Assembly (NCBI RefSeq): GCF_039536245.1
Contig: NZ_BAAAYN010000003.1
Span: 74,498-122,919 of the forward strand
From: Cryptosporangium minutisporangium
GTDB taxonomy: Bacteria; Actinomycetota; Actinomycetes; Mycobacteriales; Cryptosporangiaceae
Direction: 5' to 3'
DNA length: 48,422 bases
Made by a program: the position numbers and the translations under genes. Positions within the stretch are counted from its first letter, which is position 1. Each line of letters begins with the position of its first letter. Positions 23,709-33,123 of the stretch are shown here, piece by piece. The notes under the pieces are model-generated. The model was given only the letters and a program-made list of their open reading frames with translations, searched no databases and was not told where the DNA came from.

Positions 23709-24371
23709 TCAGGCCACCGGTTCGAACCCGGTGCGGGAGCGCGGCGGAGCCTCGATCGTGCGCAGGTAGGCGAGCAGCGCCTGTTTCGTCTCGCGGACGA
23801 GCGTGCCGTTCGTCGGCCCGTTCGCTCCGCCGACGTAGTAGAGCGCGCTGACGATGTGTCCGAGCAACTGCGTCACCACCGCCCGGCGCGCTGCGGACAT
23901 CGGTACACCACGGGCCTCGACCAGGCGCGCGATCCGTTCGTGCAGCGTGATGGCGGTCGGGGAGTGCTGCTGGTCGGCGGCGCCCGGGGTGGTGTACAGG
24001 AAGCCGAGTAGGCCCGGTGGGTTCTGATTCAGCATCACGTGCACGGCGAGCACGCGGTCGATCAGCTGCTCCAGCGGTAGCTGCTCGGCCTCCCCGGTGA
24101 GTGCGGCGTCGAGCGCGGTGTGCAGTTTCCGTCCCCACTCGGCCTGCAGGGCGGTCAGCAGCGCGGCCTTGTCCGGAAAGAACTGGTACAGCGAGCCGAC
24201 CGACACGCCTGCGTGTTCGGCGACGTGATTCGTGGTGGTCCGGTCGTAGCCGCGCTCGAGGAACAGTTCCCCGGCGGAGGCCAGCAGCCGAGCCACCATC
24301 TTCCGGCTCCGCTCCTGCTGCGGTGGCCGAACGACACGTTTCTGACGTTCCACGGCGGCACCCTCGCACAC
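23709..24371 (-). CDS. TetR-family transcriptional regulator
   Basis: A 220-residue TetR protein. The HTH is RMVARLLASAGELFLERGYD-like: KMVARLLASAGELFLERGYD, then TTTNHVAEHAGVSVGSLYQF and FPDKAALLTALQAEW. The C-terminal domain holds LEQLIDRVLAVHVMLNQNPP, typical of ligand-binding TetR_C helices. Possible starts are GTG 24371 or GTG 24353. It is encoded 70 bp after the AMP-ligase gene on the same strand, which suggests that it senses an acyl-CoA or the free acid used by that enzyme. No clean palindrome was found upstream of the ligase. Confidence 0.9.
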   Translation of the reverse strand: MCEGAAVERQKRVVRPPQQERSRKMVARLLASAGELFLERGYDRTTTNHVAEHAGVSVGSLYQFFPDKAALLTALQAEWGRKLHTALDAALTGEAEQLPLEQLIDRVLAVHVMLNQNPPGLLGFLYTTPGAADQQHSPTAITLHERIARLVEARGVPMSAARRAVVTQLLGHIVSALYYVGGANGPTNGTLVRETKQALLAYLRTIEAPPRSRTGFEPVA

Positions 24372-24441
24372 GACGACGCGACCCGGCCGGGCCGCGGACG
24401 GCCCGGCCGGTCGGTACGGTCTTGCTGGTCGGGACGGAGGC

Positions 24442-26001
24442 TCAGCTCAGCTCGCGCTTGAGGATCTTCCCGGTGGCGGTCATCGGCAGCGACGGGACGA
24501 ACTGGACGATGCGCGGGTACTTGTAGGCGGCCATCTGCTCCTTGGCCCAGGCGACGATGTCCGACTCGCTCGCGTTGGCGCCCTCGACCGGGATGATGTA
24601 CGCCTTGATTTCCTCGCCGTGGCTCTCGTGTGGCACACCGACGACGGCGGCGAGCGAGACGTCCGGGTGGGTCATCAGGACCTCTTCGATCTCCCGCGGG
24701 TACACGTTGAAGCCCCCGCGGATGATCATGTCCTTCGAGCGGTCGACGATGTAGTACCAGCCGTCGGCGTCGCGGCGGGCGAGGTCGCCGGAGCGGAACC
24801 AGCCGTCCTGGATCGACTCGGCGGTGGCGTCCGGGCGGTTGTAGTAGCCCTTCATGATGTTGTGGCCCTTGATCGCGATCTCACCGACCGCGTCCGGCGT
24901 CCACTCGATCTCGTCCCAGGTGCCGGGCTGCAACAGCTTCATCTCGACGCCGGGGATCGGGATGCCGATCGAGCCGGGCCGGGCCGGTGCGCCGTACTCC
25001 GAGAAGCTGGCGACCGGGGAGGTCTCGGAGAGGCCGTAGCCCTCCAGGATCGTCACGCCGAAGCGCTTCTCGAAGTCGCGGTGGACCTCGACCGGCAGCG
25101 CGGAGCCGCCCGCGGCGGCGACCCGCAGGTTGGACGCGAGCTTCGACACGTCGACGGTGTCGTCGAGCGCGCCGAGCAAGCCCCAGTACATCGTGGGGAC
25201 GCCGGCGAAGAAGGTCACGTTCTCCTTCTGCATCAGCGCCAGCGCGGGCTTGGCCTCGAAGCGGGGCAGCAGGACGACGGTGCCGCCGAACGCGAACGCG
25301 CCGTTCTGGATGACGGTCTGCCCGAACGAGTGGAACAGCGGCAGGACGCACAGGTAGGTGTCGGGCCGTGCGGGGTCCGCGCCGAACAGGTCCGTGCCGC
25401 TCCGCGCGTTGTCGTACATGTTGCGGTGCCGGAGCTCCGCGCCCTTGGGCTGACCGGTGGTGCCTGAGGTGTAGAGGATCACCGCGGTGTCGTCGTCGTC
25501 GACCGCCACGGTGTCGAACGTCGGCGCCTGCCCGGCCAGCGCCTGCCCGAGCGTCTCCGCGCCGTCGATCGGGGAGGCCGCGGTCGGGTCGACGGTGATC
25601 AGGAAGAACTGTTCGCAGCTGTCGGTCTGCCCGAAGCCCTCCCAGCCCTCGGCGCCGATCGGCAGCTCGGGGGTGCCCTGGAAGCAGAAGTAGGCCTTCG
25701 CGTCGGAGTCGGCCAGGTGGTAGGCGACCTCGCGGCCCTTGAGCAGGATGTTCAGCGGTACGACGGTCGCGCCGGCCTTGAGGATGCCGTAGTACACGAT
25801 CGGGAAGTACGGCAGGTTGGGGCAGGAGAGTGCGACCTTGTCCCCCCGCTGGATCCCGCGGGAGGCGAGCAGGTTGGCGACCTGGTTGGCCGCCCCGTTG
25901 ACCTGGGCGTAGGTGAGCCGGACATCGCCGAGGACGACGGCCTCGCGGTCGGGGTACGCGGCGGCGGCGTCCTCGAGCAAGGAGGAGAGGGATTTCGGCA
26001 T
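24442..26001 (-). CDS. AMP-dependent acyl-CoA synthetase (long-chain fatty acid ligase-like)
   Basis: A 519-residue adenylate-forming enzyme. Seen: phosphate-binding loop YTSGTTGQPKG (177-187), the A5 motif GYGLSETSP, the A7/A8 motifs RSGDLARRDADGWYYIVDRSKDMIIRGGF (in adjoining parts) and the C-terminal catalytic Lys in PMTATGKILKREL. It activates a carboxylic acid with ATP and joins it to CoA. The YPDREAVVLGD and VALSCPNLPYFPIVYYGILK stretches resemble FadD-type ligases; the specific acid is unknown. Start: the ATG at 26001 has GGGG 5 bp away; ATG 26004 is an alternative. Followed by a TetR gene. Confidence 0.93.
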   Translation of the reverse strand: MPKSLSSLLEDAAAAYPDREAVVLGDVRLTYAQVNGAANQVANLLASRGIQRGDKVALSCPNLPYFPIVYYGILKAGATVVPLNILLKGREVAYHLADSDAKAYFCFQGTPELPIGAEGWEGFGQTDSCEQFFLITVDPTAASPIDGAETLGQALAGQAPTFDTVAVDDDDTAVILYTSGTTGQPKGAELRHRNMYDNARSGTDLFGADPARPDTYLCVLPLFHSFGQTVIQNGAFAFGGTVVLLPRFEAKPALALMQKENVTFFAGVPTMYWGLLGALDDTVDVSKLASNLRVAAAGGSALPVEVHRDFEKRFGVTILEGYGLSETSPVASFSEYGAPARPGSIGIPIPGVEMKLLQPGTWDEIEWTPDAVGEIAIKGHNIMKGYYNRPDATAESIQDGWFRSGDLARRDADGWYYIVDRSKDMIIRGGFNVYPREIEEVLMTHPDVSLAAVVGVPHESHGEEIKAYIIPVEGANASESDIVAWAKEQMAAYKYPRIVQFVPSLPMTATGKILKRELS

Positions 26002-26095
26002 CATTGCCCCTTTCTGAGTGGCCGCACGAGTCTGGAACGCCCAGCGAGTCTCGACGACGCGGTCCGCACAGTATCCGAGCAATTGCACGCGTTGA

Positions 26096-28621
26096 TCAAC
26101 CGGAACGGGAGCTTGGCAACCGGACGGTGAGGGTGGTCGAGCCGTCGGTACCGTCGACGCCGAGCGTGCCGCCGTGCCGCTCCGCGATCACCCGGGCGAG
26201 CACCAGGTTCATGCCGGGAGACGTGTCGCCGGTTCCGCTGCGGTTCGCCTGCGAGAACGGCTGGAACTCCGCGTCGGTCGGCGGCTGTCCCGGCCGGGTG
26301 ATCGTGAGCTGCGCGGCGTGCGCGTCCTGCGCGAGGCGGAGGTGGACGTCCTCACCCGGCGGAGCGGCGCCGACCGCGTCGGTGAGCAGCTTGTCGACCA
26401 GCTCGTGCAGCCGGTCCGGGTCGCCGAGCACGCACACGTCGTCGTCGACCTGCCGGTGCAGTCCGACGCCGGCGTCGTCGGCCGCGGTCGCCGCCGCCGC
26501 GCAGGCGTCGCCGACGAGCGCGGTGAGATCCACGGTCCGGGTGTCGAGCGCGTGCTGACCGGACTCGAGAGCGCACAGGTCCAGCAACCCGTCGACGAGC
26601 GCGCGGAGCGTGGCGGCGTTGCGATCGATGCCTTCGAGCAGTTGCCGGTCGGTACCCGGTCGCGGCGTGGGGTCGTCGAGCAGCAGCTGGGTGTACGCGG
26701 CGATCGTCGTCAACGGGGTGCGCATGTCGTGGCCGACCAGCGCGGTGAAGTCGGCGCGGGACCGGGACAGCTGCGCCGCGAGGTCGTCGGCCCGGCGGCG
26801 GATCAGGAACTGGCCGACCTGCCCGGCGATGTCGGTGAGGAGCCCGATGGGGAGGAACGGGTCGTCCACCTCGAAGTCGGTGAAGCAGACCAGGAGCCCC
26901 AGCAGCTCCGGGCCGTCGACGATCGGCGCGCAGAGCACCCCACGGAGGCCGAGCTCGGCGTAGCGCTGGGCCCGCTGTCGGGAGGCGGAATCGGTGATCC
27001 ACCACGGGTCGCCGAGATCGGCGACCCAGGTCGGAGCTCGGGTCGCGCAGGCGGTGGCGAGCACGCCCGAAGCCGCGACCGGAAAGCGTTCGGGGATGAG
27101 GTCGTGGAGGGCGTAGCCGTCGGCATGCCAGTGGGCGACTTCGCGCAGCGTATCGGGGCCGGGTTCGAGCAACTGGAGGCTGACGTAGGGCCAGTGCAGG
27201 GTGTGGCCCACCGTCCGGACGAGCTCCGGGCCGCGCTCGGCGAGCGAACCGGGCTGCAGCAGCAGCTTCGCCACCGCCAGCGCGCACTCCCGGAACTGCT
27301 CGGCGCGGCGCCGTTCGGTGACCTCCTGCACCGTGGTGACCGCGCCGATGAGCTGGCCGTGCCGGTCGCGGATCGGCTGGCAGCTGGCGAGCGCGTACCG
27401 GTCGGGTCGGCCGGGTTCCCGAAAGAGCGTCTCGACGTCCCGAAGGGTGTCGCCTTCCAGCGCACGGGTGAGCGCGAGGCCGGCCGTGCCCAGCGGGGTG
27501 CCGTCGGGGCGATGCAGGCGGGGGAGCGTGGCGCGATGTGCCTCCTCGGCCGAGATGTCCATCGGCAGGCCGTGCAATATGCGCAGGGCTCGGTTGTATA
27601 CCGCCGGACGACCCTCGGCGTCCACTGCGACGACGCCTTCGGTCAGGCTCTCCAGCAGCGCTTCGGCGAAGCTGCGGTGGTTGTCGGCCTCCCCTTCGGC
27701 GGCGACTGCGGCCACGGTCGCCGCTTCGGCGGCGCTGACCTGTGCGGTGACGTCGGTGAGGAAGACGCAGACCGACGCACCGGCGCGGCTGTGGATCACG
27801 GTGAGCCGGGCATGCGCGTGGACGCGCCGGCCGTCGCGGGCCCGGAGCAGCACCGGCCCGGCGAGAGGTGCGGGAAGCTCTCCGCTCAACAGTTGGGTGA
27901 CCAGCTCTCGGGCGGGGAGTCCCGCGTACTCCGCGTCGAGCAGCTCGGCGACGGGCTGGCCGCACGCCTCGTCCGCGCTGTACCCGAGCAGCTCGGTGGC
28001 CGCGGCGTTCCAGCCGGTGACGGTCGCGTCGGCGTCGAGCGTCAGGAAGGCCTCGGCGATGGCGTCCAGCGCCGCGGCGGTGTCCAGGTCCGCCAGCCCG
28101 CCGGGAGCGCTGATCGGCGCGGTGGCCGGGGCCTGGTCGAGGAGGCCGGCCACCTCCACCAGCGCGCCGAAGTCGCCCTCGCTCCACGCCCGCGGGCGGA
28201 GATCCATCACGCCGAGGGAGCCGACCGGCCGGTCCTCGGAGTCTCGGAGCGGTACGCCGAGAAAGGCCCGCACCCCGTACTCGGTGGCCAGGGGGTGCGT
28301 GCGCACCCGAACGTCGTCGTCGGCGAGCATATCGACGCTGTGCACCGGCGCATCGGCGCTGACCATGTACTTGCACACCGAGTACGCGATCGAGGCGCGA
28401 CCGCCCTCGACCAGCGATGCCGGCGCGCCGAACGAGCCCGCGAAGTACTCTGTATCCGCATCCAAGGTCGTGATCAAGCCCATCGGAGCATCGAGCAGTC
28501 GCGCGGCCAGCCGGGCGATGCCCTCCAGCGGCATCGGCAACGCCGGCAACACGCGCCGAACCCGCTCGACCGCCGCCAGCCGCGCCGGATCCACCAGCAC
28601 CGTGTGTTTCTCGACGACCAT
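26096..28621 (-). CDS. GAF/PAS sensor kinase-like protein with degenerate ATPase domain
   Basis: An 841-residue soluble protein. An N-terminal GAF domain (about 25-170; with AYSVCKYMV) is followed by two PAS-like domains (about 190-440; TVTGWNAAATELLGY, then RPAVYNRALRILHGLP), a second GAF (about 455-600; GVLCAPIVDGPELLGLLVC) and a HisKA helix with the acceptor His631 in LVGHDMRTPL. The C-terminal ATPase region is unusual: the N-box reads LVDKLLTDAVGAAPP (Asn replaced), no DxGxG box is seen (TITRPGQPP in its place) and the last glycine box is SPGMNLVLAR. Catalysis is therefore doubtful. It is head to head with a complete paralogue. Confidence 0.88.
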   Translation of the reverse strand: MVVEKHTVLVDPARLAAVERVRRVLPALPMPLEGIARLAARLLDAPMGLITTLDADTEYFAGSFGAPASLVEGGRASIAYSVCKYMVSADAPVHSVDMLADDDVRVRTHPLATEYGVRAFLGVPLRDSEDRPVGSLGVMDLRPRAWSEGDFGALVEVAGLLDQAPATAPISAPGGLADLDTAAALDAIAEAFLTLDADATVTGWNAAATELLGYSADEACGQPVAELLDAEYAGLPARELVTQLLSGELPAPLAGPVLLRARDGRRVHAHARLTVIHSRAGASVCVFLTDVTAQVSAAEAATVAAVAAEGEADNHRSFAEALLESLTEGVVAVDAEGRPAVYNRALRILHGLPMDISAEEAHRATLPRLHRPDGTPLGTAGLALTRALEGDTLRDVETLFREPGRPDRYALASCQPIRDRHGQLIGAVTTVQEVTERRRAEQFRECALAVAKLLLQPGSLAERGPELVRTVGHTLHWPYVSLQLLEPGPDTLREVAHWHADGYALHDLIPERFPVAASGVLATACATRAPTWVADLGDPWWITDSASRQRAQRYAELGLRGVLCAPIVDGPELLGLLVCFTDFEVDDPFLPIGLLTDIAGQVGQFLIRRRADDLAAQLSRSRADFTALVGHDMRTPLTTIAAYTQLLLDDPTPRPGTDRQLLEGIDRNAATLRALVDGLLDLCALESGQHALDTRTVDLTALVGDACAAAATAADDAGVGLHRQVDDDVCVLGDPDRLHELVDKLLTDAVGAAPPGEDVHLRLAQDAHAAQLTITRPGQPPTDAEFQPFSQANRSGTGDTSPGMNLVLARVIAERHGGTLGVDGTDGSTTLTVRLPSSRSG

Positions 28622-28771
28622 GGCGACCCCTGTTCTGCAGCCTTCCCGCCACCTCCGCGATGACTAGTTGACGATTCCTTCCTTTCCAAACCTTTCGTCC
28701 GAATCTCGTGGCTGCTCGGACTCGGTCGTCGAAAGGCTCAGGCGGAGCGGTTCGCGGCCGATCTGGGTGGA

Positions 28772-31700
28772 GTGGTCTCGAAGTCTGGCGGGCCGGTGGG
28801 CGACAGGGCGCGCCTGGCCGATCCGGCCAGGCTGCGAGCGCTGGCCGCGACCGGCCTCTCCACGACCACCGCGGTTCCGGCCCTCGACCGGCTGACCGCG
28901 CTGGCCAACCGGACGCTCGGCACGCCGATCGCGCTGGTGTCGCTGGTCGCCGTCGACAATCAGTTCTTCCCCAGCGCCTCCGGTCTCACCGGCGCCACCG
29001 CCGCCGAGCGGCGGGCTCCGCTGTCCCACTCGTTCTGCAAGCACGTCGTCCTCGACCAGGCGCCGTTCCTGGTGACCGACGCGCGCGCCGACAACCGGGT
29101 GCGGAACAACCCGTCGGTCACTCGCGGTGGCATCGCGGCGTACGCCGGGTTCCCGCTGCGGTCGCCGGACGGTCACGTGCTGGGCGCGTTCTGCGTGGCC
29201 GACCGGCGCGTCCGGAGTTGGACCGAGAACGAGGTGGCGACGCTCGGCGACCTGACCACGGCCGTCGAGTCGGAGATCGCGCTCCGGCAGGCCAACGCCG
29301 AACTGCGGCTGTCCGCGCAGCGGATCCGGACCGTACTGGACACGGCGCTGGACGCCTTCGTCTCGATCGACGCCGGAGGGCGCGTCACCGCGTGGAACGC
29401 CGCGGCGGAGCACCTGTTCGGCCGCACCGCCGCGGAAGCCCTGGGCGCGGACCTGACCGGCCTGATCGTCCCGGAGCGCCTCCGGAGCTCGCACGAGGCC
29501 GGGCTGGCGCGGGTCCGGGCGAGCGGCACGTCGCAGCTCGCCGGACGGCGGCTGGAGCTCCTCGCGGTCGACCGCACCGGCCACGAGTTCCCGGTCGAGA
29601 TGACGTTGCAGGTCAGCGAGGAGGTCGACGGGCTGCGGTTCCACGCGTTCATCCGGGACATCACCGACCGCACCGCGGCGCACGAAGCGTTGGAGCGCGA
29701 GCGGCAGCGGCTGACCGAGGAGCAGAGCTTCCTGCAGGCGTTGCTGGACAGCCTGGACACCGGCGTCGTGGCCTGCGACCAGACCGGTCGGCTCGCCCTG
29801 TTCAGCCAGGCGCTGCTGCGCATGCTCGGCAGCAGCGTCCAGCCCCTGGACGCCCAGACCTGGAGCGAGACCTACGACCTGTTCGGACCGGACGGGCGCA
29901 CTCCGCTGACCGATGCCGAGACGCCGCTCGCCCGCGCGTTCGCCGGAGAACTCGTCGAGGGCCAGGAGTTGATGATCGCCGCGCCTGGACTGGCGCCGCG
30001 GCGATTCGTGGCGAACGGGCGTCCGATCGACCCGGTCGGCGGTCGGCGGATCGGGGCGGTCGTCGCGCTGCACGACGTCACCGACGCGTACCGCGCGGAG
30101 AAGCTCCGGGGCATTCAGCACGCCGTCGCGCAGGCGCTCTCGGAGGCGACCTCGGCGCACGAGGCAGCCGCCGCCGCGATCGCCGCCGTCGCCGAGGGCC
30201 TGGGCTGGCCGTACGGTGAGTACCGCGAGGTCACCGAGGCCGACGACGGTACGCAGGTGCTGAGCCGGGTCAGCCGGTGGGCGGCCGGCGCGGTCCCGAG
30301 CGCCTTTCCGTACTCCGCCTCGGTGCTCCGGGCCGGCCAGGATCTCGCCGGTCAAGCCTGGCGGCGCTCCACGACGATCGTCGCCGGCCCCGCCGCGTCG
30401 CTGCCGTGCGCCGTCGCGCGGATCGCGCTTCCGGTGTCCAGCGGATCGACGGTGCTCGGGGTGATCACGTTCGCGTCGGACACCGCGGAGCCACCGCACC
30501 CGGACACGTTGGCGATGCTCGAGGGGGTCTGTGACCACGTCGGCCGCTACCTGGAGCGTCGCCGCGCCGAAGACCTCGCCCTCGCCCTGGCCGCGGCGCG
30601 CCGCGAGCTGGACCGCATCATCGAGCAGATCAACGACTACGTGTGGACGGTCGAGGTGTGCGCCGACGGCACGATCCGCTCGATCTACACCAGCCCGAAC
30701 GGCACCGGCGTCTTCGGCGACGCGCTCCCGACCGACCTGGACCTCGGTGGGCTGATGGCGGCCCGGATCCACCCCGACGACCGGTCTCTCTTCCTCGACT
30801 TCCACACCAGCATCCGCGCCGGTCGGTCGGCCGAGGTCGAGTGCCGCGTCGTCGGCTTCGACGGCCTGACCCGCTGGATCTGGACGCGCGGGGTGACCCG
30901 GTGGGAGGACGGCCGGCTGTTCGTCGACGGCATCTGCACCAACGTCACCGAGCGCCGTGAGCTCACCGAACGCCGCGAAGAGCTGTTCGCCGCCGAGCGA
31001 CAGCAGGTGGCGCGGCTGCGCGAGCTGGACGGGCTGAAGGACGAGCTCGTCGCCGTCGTCAGTCACGAGCTGCGCAATCCGATCAGCGCGATCCGCGGTT
31101 ACACCGAGATCCTGCTCGACGACCCCGCGCTCGCCGCGGAGCACCGGGGCCACGCCGAGGTGATCGAGCGGAAGAGCGCCCAGCTCCTGCAGATCATCAA
31201 CGACCTGCTCGACCTGGCTCGTCTCGACGCCGGACACATCGATCTGCGGCGCACGTCGCTGTCGACGAGCCGGCTGTTGTCCGACGCGCTGGCCGACCAC
31301 TGGCCGGCGGCCGTCGCCAAGAACCTCACCGTCGTCACCGACACCCCGGGGGACCTCCTGCTCTACGGCGACCCGGCCCGGCTGCGGCAAGTGCTGGACA
31401 ACCTGCTGAGCAACGCGATCAAGTACACGCCGGACGGCGGTCAGGTCACCGTCACGGCGGTAGGCGAGCGGGGCGGCGTGGAGGTCCGCGTCTCCGACAC
31501 CGGTATCGGCATCCCCGCCGAGCAGCTCGCCCAGCTGTTCACCCGGTTCTTCCGGGCCCGCACCGCAGTGGAGCACGGCATTCGGGGCACCGGGCTCGGG
31601 TTGGCGGTGACCAAGGCGATCGTCGAAGCCCACGCGGGCACGGTCACGGCCGAACCGGGGCCGGAGACCGGGACGACGTTCCGAGTGTGGCTGCCCGGCC

Positions 31701-31792
31701 TGTCCGCGTCGGCGCTCCTGGCCGAGCCGGCCGCCGAGCCGTTGGCCGAACCGGCAGCCGCGACCGCGGGAGTTCCCGCGGCCAGCGGCTGA
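28772..31792 (+). CDS. Multi-sensor hybrid-free histidine kinase (GAF-PAS-PAS-GAF-PAS-HisKA-HATPase)
   Basis: A 1006-residue soluble sensor kinase. Seen in order: GAF (about 25-170; LSHSFCKHVV), PAS (about 185-310; ALDAFVSIDAGGRVTAWNAA), PAS (about 325-445; TGVVACDQTGRLALFSQALL), GAF (about 450-595), PAS with PAC (about 610-730; WIWTRGVTRWEDGRLF), HisKA with His765 in VSHELRNPISAIRGY and an intact ATPase (VLDNLLSNAIKYTP, VSDTGIGIP, GTGLGLAVTKAIVEAH). Autophosphorylation is expected. There is no adjacent response regulator. The GTG at 28772 is the first start; its ribosome site is poor. The divergent partner shares the leading GAF with a similar S-x-CK motif. Confidence 0.9.
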   Translation: MVSKSGGPVGDRARLADPARLRALAATGLSTTTAVPALDRLTALANRTLGTPIALVSLVAVDNQFFPSASGLTGATAAERRAPLSHSFCKHVVLDQAPFLVTDARADNRVRNNPSVTRGGIAAYAGFPLRSPDGHVLGAFCVADRRVRSWTENEVATLGDLTTAVESEIALRQANAELRLSAQRIRTVLDTALDAFVSIDAGGRVTAWNAAAEHLFGRTAAEALGADLTGLIVPERLRSSHEAGLARVRASGTSQLAGRRLELLAVDRTGHEFPVEMTLQVSEEVDGLRFHAFIRDITDRTAAHEALERERQRLTEEQSFLQALLDSLDTGVVACDQTGRLALFSQALLRMLGSSVQPLDAQTWSETYDLFGPDGRTPLTDAETPLARAFAGELVEGQELMIAAPGLAPRRFVANGRPIDPVGGRRIGAVVALHDVTDAYRAEKLRGIQHAVAQALSEATSAHEAAAAAIAAVAEGLGWPYGEYREVTEADDGTQVLSRVSRWAAGAVPSAFPYSASVLRAGQDLAGQAWRRSTTIVAGPAASLPCAVARIALPVSSGSTVLGVITFASDTAEPPHPDTLAMLEGVCDHVGRYLERRRAEDLALALAAARRELDRIIEQINDYVWTVEVCADGTIRSIYTSPNGTGVFGDALPTDLDLGGLMAARIHPDDRSLFLDFHTSIRAGRSAEVECRVVGFDGLTRWIWTRGVTRWEDGRLFVDGICTNVTERRELTERREELFAAERQQVARLRELDGLKDELVAVVSHELRNPISAIRGYTEILLDDPALAAEHRGHAEVIERKSAQLLQIINDLLDLARLDAGHIDLRRTSLSTSRLLSDALADHWPAAVAKNLTVVTDTPGDLLLYGDPARLRQVLDNLLSNAIKYTPDGGQVTVTAVGERGGVEVRVSDTGIGIPAEQLAQLFTRFFRARTAVEHGIRGTGLGLAVTKAIVEAHAGTVTAEPGPETGTTFRVWLPGLSASALLAEPAAEPLAEPAAATAGVPAASG

Positions 31793-32088
31793 GAGCGCGG
31801 CTCCGAACGGCGGGAACCCGATTGCGGGCGGCCGTCCGGGGAAAGCAGGGGCGGTGGCGGAGGACGGCTGACGGGTCGCGGTCCGGCGCTCCCCGGGGTT
31901 CCCTGCCGCGGCCGGGCGGCGTAGGAATGCGGGGGTGGCTACGTTGTCCGGCCGCTGTGTGGTCGGCCACTGGGATCGTCCGGGCACCGGCCATCCGGGT
32001 ACTGGGCGGTACCATCCGGCGACGCCGGTGGTGCGGTCACCGGCGGCGAGCCACTCGTCCCGCCACCCTCTGACTCGTAGGAGCTTCC
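31793..32088. other. Intergenic stretch without a recognised gene
   Basis: About 296 bp between the sensor kinase and the MDR gene. Frames on either strand are short or overlap the neighbours and show no family resemblance. A ribosome site (GTAGGAGC) at the end serves the next gene. Only locally GC-rich short repeats were seen. Confidence 0.5.
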
Positions 32089-33057
32089 GTGCGTGCAGTT
32101 CACATCACCAGCCTCGCCGGACCGACCGCGCTCGAGGTGGTCGAGGTCGCGGAGCCGGCGGCCGGCCCGGACTCGGTCGTCATCGACGTCCACGTCGCCG
32201 GAGTGACGTTCCCGGAGGTCCTGCAGAGTCGTGGCGAGTACCAGGTGAAGCCGCCACTGCCGTTCATTCCGGGCTCCGAGGTGGCCGGCGTGATCCGGTC
32301 GGCGCCCGAGGGATCCGGCCTGGAGCCGGGGCAGCGCGTCGCGGCCTTCCCCGCTCTGGGCGGGTTCGCCGAGGTGGTGGCCACGCAGCCGGGCATGGTC
32401 TTTCCGCTGCCCGACGCCGTGTCGTTCGAGGTCGGGGCGTCGCTGCCGATGAACTACTTGACCGTGCACTTCGGTCTGGTCCGCCGCGGACAGCTCCGGT
32501 CCGGCGACACCGTGCTGGTGCACGGGGCAGCGGGCGGTATCGGCACCGCCGCGGTGCAGCTGGCGAGCGCTCTCGGCGCACGCGTGATCGCGGTGGTGTC
32601 CTCGGCCGAGAAGACCGAGGCGGCGAAGGCGGCGGGCGCCGACGAGGTGGTGCTCGCGGACGGCTTCAAGGACGCGGTGAAGGGGCTCACCGGCGGACGG
32701 GGCGTCGACATCGTCGTGGACCCCGTCGGCGGTGACCGCTTCACCGACTCGTTGCGCAGCCTCGCGCGGGAGGGGCGCCTGCTCGTCATCGGCTTCACCG
32801 GTGGGGAGATCCCGCAGGTCAAGGTCAACCGCCTGCTGCTGAACAACATCAGCGTGGTCGGCGTGGGGTGGGGCGCGTTCTGGATGCCGCAGCCGTCCTA
32901 CCTGCAGGAGCAGTGGGCCGAGCTGCTGCCGCTGCTGGAGGCGGGGAAGCTCGACCCCGTCCTCGGCCGGTCGTTCCCGCTGGTGGGCGCGAGCGACGCG
33001 CTGCTCGAACTCGACGAGCGGCGGGCGACCGGCAAGGTGCTGCTCACGGTCCGCTGA
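32089..33057 (+). CDS. Quinone oxidoreductase-like MDR protein (zinc-free)
   Basis: A 322-residue MDR-superfamily enzyme of the quinone oxidoreductase type. It has the GroES-like start (VRAVHITSLAGPTALEVVEV), PFIPGSEVAGVI, the NADPH-binding loop VLVHGAAGGIGTAAVQLAS and the following ASALGARVIAVVSSAEKTE. The Cys and His zinc ligands of alcohol dehydrogenases are absent, as expected for zinc-free QOR members that reduce quinones or enones with NADPH. The ADEVV and GVDIVVDPVGG segments are typical. The GTG start follows GGAG by 6 bp. It is followed by a hairpin and then by decayed genes. Confidence 0.92.
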   Translation: MRAVHITSLAGPTALEVVEVAEPAAGPDSVVIDVHVAGVTFPEVLQSRGEYQVKPPLPFIPGSEVAGVIRSAPEGSGLEPGQRVAAFPALGGFAEVVATQPGMVFPLPDAVSFEVGASLPMNYLTVHFGLVRRGQLRSGDTVLVHGAAGGIGTAAVQLASALGARVIAVVSSAEKTEAAKAAGADEVVLADGFKDAVKGLTGGRGVDIVVDPVGGDRFTDSLRSLAREGRLLVIGFTGGEIPQVKVNRLLLNNISVVGVGWGAFWMPQPSYLQEQWAELLPLLEAGKLDPVLGRSFPLVGASDALLELDERRATGKVLLTVR

Positions 33058-33076
33058 GTCGCCGACGGGCTCCGGC

Positions 33077-33116
33077 CGCTCCCGGGGTCACCGCGGTCGC
33101 GGTGCCCCCGGGAGCG
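33077..33116 (+). terminator. Bipartite hairpin after the MDR gene
   Basis: CGCTCCCGGGG (33077-33087) pairs with CCCCGGGAGCG (33106-33116), with an inner CACCGC/GCGGTG pair separated by one mismatch. The stem spans about 18 bp with a GGTC loop. It lies 20 bp past the MDR stop and also faces the end of the SDR remnant, so it may serve both. Confidence 0.75.
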
Positions 33117-33123
33117 CCGAGGC

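Noticed and set aside
26174-28663. 829-codon plus-strand open frame opposite the degenerate kinase
   Set aside because: It is a shadow frame with no motif; the minus strand has clear GAF, PAS and HisKA sequence.
28664-31987. 1107-codon open frame on the minus strand opposite the sensor kinase
   Set aside because: It is Arg/Gly/Asp-rich low-complexity sequence, antisense to a kinase with complete motifs. Such frames are expected at this GC content.
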